Below are positions 6,928 through 8,447 of a stretch of 8,447 bases of DNA, one piece after another (the first letter of the stretch is position 1; every line of letters starts with the position of its first letter). Source of the DNA: TMED14 sp041179465. Lineage in GTDB: Bacteria; Bacteroidota; Bacteroidia; Flavobacteriales; Schleiferiaceae. The position numbers were made by a program, and so were the translations under genes. The notes under the pieces were generated by a model, which saw nothing but the letters and a program-made list of their open reading frames with translations, ran no database searches and was not told the DNA's origin. The stretch is taken from assembly GCA_041179465.1 (NCBI GenBank), contig JBEGTJ010000069.1, positions 1 through 8,447 of the forward strand, written 5' to 3'.

Positions 6928-7230
6928 ATGCGCGCGCCCCTATTGTTCATCTGGATGCTGATTTGGGGGCTTCGCCTCGCCGATCCGGTCGCGCACAGCC
7001 TGCTTCACGGCCACCACGAACATTGTGCGGAACAGGGCCAGCACCTGCACGAGGGCGACGACGCGTGCTCTTGGGCCGATCCGGCCTACCTCGTGGGCAT
7101 TCAGCCCCCGGCAATCGGCTGGGAAGCTGTGGCTCTGGTCGTGCCGGGACTGGATCATCCCGCAGCGGTTTCTGGCACGAAACGCGCCAACATGGAATGG
7201 GTGGCCCCCCGCGGGCCGCCGGTGGGTTAA
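6928..7230 (+). CDS. Small His/Cys-rich exported protein, probably metal-related, preceding a TonB receptor
   Basis: This gene encodes 100 residues. The ATG at 6928 is chosen because a hydrophobic segment (about residues 4-18) follows at once, consistent with a signal peptide or membrane anchor; a GTG 30 bp upstream would add charged residues and overlap the promoter box. After the hydrophobic part comes a dense cluster of potential metal ligands: H23, H27, H29, H30, H32, C33, H39, H41 and C47, with HGHHEHC at 27-33. The end is WVAPRGPPVG. Small proteins with this layout (exported, His cluster, two or three Cys, RGPP/RAPP-like C-terminus) are known next to TonB-dependent receptors in Bacteroidota and resemble DUF2946-type proteins of Proteobacteria; that link is from memory, not a search. 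Many such relatives have a C-x-x-C where this one has C47-S-W-A. The receptor gene starts 56 bp downstream on the same strand, suggesting an operon. A role in periplasmic metal binding or sensing is inferred. Confidence 0.8.
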   Translation: MRAPLLFIWMLIWGLRLADPVAHSLLHGHHEHCAEQGQHLHEGDDACSWADPAYLVGIQPPAIGWEAVALVVPGLDHPAAVSGTKRANMEWVAPRGPPVG

Positions 7231-7272
7231 CCTGAGTTTTTTATCGCGGAACCGCTCCGCGAACGGTTAACC
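7225..7272. repeat. Two GGTTAACC palindromes flanking a small stem-loop between the operon genes
   Basis: The perfect 8-bp palindrome GGTTAACC occurs at 7225-7232 (overlapping the TAA stop of the His-rich gene) and again at 7265-7272, 40 bp apart start to start, roughly four helical turns. Between them TCGCGGA (7244-7250) and TCCGCGA (7256-7262) form a 7-bp stem with loop ACCGC. An alternative pairing, AACCG (7250-7254) with CGGTT (7264-7268), excludes the first. This could be an operator pair, an intergenic mRNA processing or attenuation structure, or chance; no function is established. The remainder of the 56-bp gap holds no evident ribosome-binding site. Confidence 0.4.
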
Positions 7273-7286
7273 CCTATTTCCACCTT

Positions 7287-8447
7287 ATGAATAAAACGAT
7301 TTTTGGGCTGCTCGCGGCCCTGCCCCTGGTGCTTTGGGGCCAACGCGATACGTCCACGGTGATTGAACTCGGCGAAGCCTCGGTCGAGGCCCGGCGCGAC
7401 AACCCCTCGGCCCTGTCGACTCAAGTCCTCGCCATTCCCGTGCGCACCCTGGCGGACCAGGGCCCCTCAGCCATGCTTCAGCTCAGCCGTCAAGCACCGG
7501 CGCTTCAGCTCGCCAGCGTGGGCGGGCACACCGTCAAACCCATTTTGCGCGGACTCGGTGGCTACCGCGTGGTCACGGCCTTCCAAGGTTGGCGCTACGA
7601 CAACATGCAGGGCGGAGCGGACCACGGGCTTGACTTTCCCCTCTTGGGCGTGGACCACGTCGAGGTTATGCTCGGCCCCAATTCCCTTGCGCTCGGAACC
7701 GACGCCATGGCCGGCGTGCTGTACTTCTCCGACGTGCGTCCGCGCGCCACGGGGCAACAGCACGCGCTTACCCTGAACGGCGGGGCCCACGGCATGCCCT
7801 GGTCGGGCCAGTACAGCCTGCACCGCAACGGACCCGGTCTGTACTTCGTCGGGGCCTACGGCGGCTACAGCCCCGAGTACCGCGACGCAGGGGGCGACAC
7901 CGTGCGCGGCACCCACGCCCAAACCCTCGCGCTGCGCGCCCTGGGCTCCTGGCAAAAAGGCAAAACCCAGCACCGCCTCAAGTTCACGGGCGTTCAGCGC
8001 CGATTTGGACTGCCGCAAAAGAACTACCCTCCGGGCCAGGAACCCGAACACGTGCACGGCGACCAGTTTATTCAGGCCGGCCACCTCGCCTGGGAGGCCG
8101 AGCGGCCGCTGGGCGCATGGACTTTGAGGGCCGTCAGCGGCGTGCAAACCTCCTACCGGGCGGAGTTTGACGAAGAAGTTGGGGCGGACACCCTGGAGCC
8201 CGGCCACGCCGAAGATCCGCATTTGGCTTTTTACCTCTACACGGCGTCGCAAACCACGACCTTGGACCGGCGCTTGGGTACAGGGCTGCTGACGTTGGGG
8301 GCGCAGCAGCAACTGCGCATGCTCTGCAACGACGACCACGCCCACGAGTGGCTGTACCCCAACGCCGAGCAGTTCCAATCGGCCGTTTTTGCGCACTACA
8401 GCGCGGAACAAGGCCGCAGTACTCGGTCGGTTGGGCTTCGCGGGGAG
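7287..8447 (+). CDS. TonB-dependent receptor, probable metal (ZnuD-like) type, 3'-truncated by the window
   Basis: The frame is open from the ATG at 7287 to the last base: 387 codons with no stop, so the gene continues outside. A signal peptide (MNKTIFGLLAALPLVLWG, cleavage before Q19) is followed by a possible TonB-box region (VIELGEASVEA, 25-35), with no carboxypeptidase-like extension. The plug at about 45-150 contains GGHTVKPILRGLGGYRV (79-95), ADHGLDFPLLGVDHVEVMLGP (111-131) and LGTDAMAGVLYF (136-147). Barrel strands follow. Compared with other Bacteroidota receptors, the GADHG element and the later RRFGLP (238-243) are those of receptors often annotated as zinc, copper or iron-complex transporters. 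Histidine-rich stretches that could be extracellular loops are EPEHVHGD (252-259), GHAEDPH (306-312) and CNDDHAHEW (347-355), which recall the His-rich loop of neisserial ZnuD. The preceding His-rich small protein supports a metal role. Heme or a siderophore remain possible. Full-length relatives are typically about 650-800 residues, so roughly half is visible. GC content is the highest in the window. Confidence 0.92.
   Translation, partial: MNKTIFGLLAALPLVLWGQRDTSTVIELGEASVEARRDNPSALSTQVLAIPVRTLADQGPSAMLQLSRQAPALQLASVGGHTVKPILRGLGGYRVVTAFQGWRYDNMQGGADHGLDFPLLGVDHVEVMLGPNSLALGTDAMAGVLYFSDVRPRATGQQHALTLNGGAHGMPWSGQYSLHRNGPGLYFVGAYGGYSPEYRDAGGDTVRGTHAQTLALRALGSWQKGKTQHRLKFTGVQRRFGLPQKNYPPGQEPEHVHGDQFIQAGHLAWEAERPLGAWTLRAVSGVQTSYRAEFDEEVGADTLEPGHAEDPHLAFYLYTASQTTTLDRRLGTGLLTLGAQQQLRMLCNDDHAHEWLYPNAEQFQSAVFAHYSAEQGRSTRSVGLRGE

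Noticed and set aside
6898..6930. Start of the His-rich protein at a GTG at 6898
   Set aside because: The extension overlaps the exact TAnnTTTG match and adds arginines before the hydrophobic segment. The ATG at 6928 fits better.
7237..7262. Intrinsic terminator between the His-rich protein and the receptor
   Set aside because: The T run (7237-7242) precedes the hairpin on the plus strand and becomes an A run after it on the minus strand, so neither strand has hairpin-then-T order.
7467..8411. 314-codon open frame on the minus strand opposite the right-hand receptor
   Set aside because: It is antisense to a frame with a signal peptide, plug motifs and His loops. It has no recognisable domain or signal, and long antisense frames are expected in GC-rich coding DNA.
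1..8447. CRISPR array, tRNA/rRNA, insertion sequence, phage or defence system
   Set aside because: No regularly spaced direct repeats, no cloverleaf or rRNA-like segments, and no transposase, integrase or nuclease motifs were seen. Coding sequence accounts for nearly all bases.

Overview
The window looks like chromosomal DNA of a fairly GC-rich member of the Bacteroidota, probably a Flavobacteriia-type lineage (lineage is inference). Supporting points are two SusC/TonB-type outer-membrane receptors (one with an N-terminal carboxypeptidase-regulatory-like domain), a large secreted multidomain protein ending in a type IX secretion (T9SS) sorting domain, the absence of Shine-Dalgarno sequences before the starts, and AT-rich boxes resembling the Bacteroidetes -7 element TAnnTTTG.

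Layout, left to right. Bases 2-142 (+) are the last 46 codons of a truncated gene, possibly the end of a beta-propeller protein. It converges on a 907-residue TonB-dependent receptor (191-2914, -) across a strong intrinsic terminator (141-168) that serves the receptor gene. Upstream of the receptor, on the same strand, lies a 1266-residue secreted protein (3011-6811, -): signal peptide, three tandem FN3-MAM modules, a fourth FN3, three PKD-like domains and a T9SS C-terminal domain. A 116-bp divergent promoter region (6812-6927) separates it from a rightward pair: a 100-residue His/Cys-rich exported protein (6928-7230) and, 56 bp later, the first 387 codons of a second TonB-dependent receptor (7287 to the window end). 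That receptor has His-rich stretches and a plug of the kind seen in ZnuD-like metal receptors.

How the parts may work together. The rightward pair is the clearest functional unit: a small histidine-rich periplasmic protein followed by a receptor with His clusters, best read as an outer-membrane uptake operon for zinc, copper or another transition metal (inference). The leftward pair is a cell-surface or secreted adhesin-like protein and a receptor of unknown substrate. They may or may not be co-transcribed, since the 96-bp gap holds only small inverted repeats and no T-rich terminator.

I see no tRNA, rRNA, CRISPR array, transposase, integrase or phage gene. Nothing here demonstrates a wholly new system. 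The least explained elements are the small His-rich protein, the paired GGTTAACC palindromes after it, and the possible leaderless divergent promoters.
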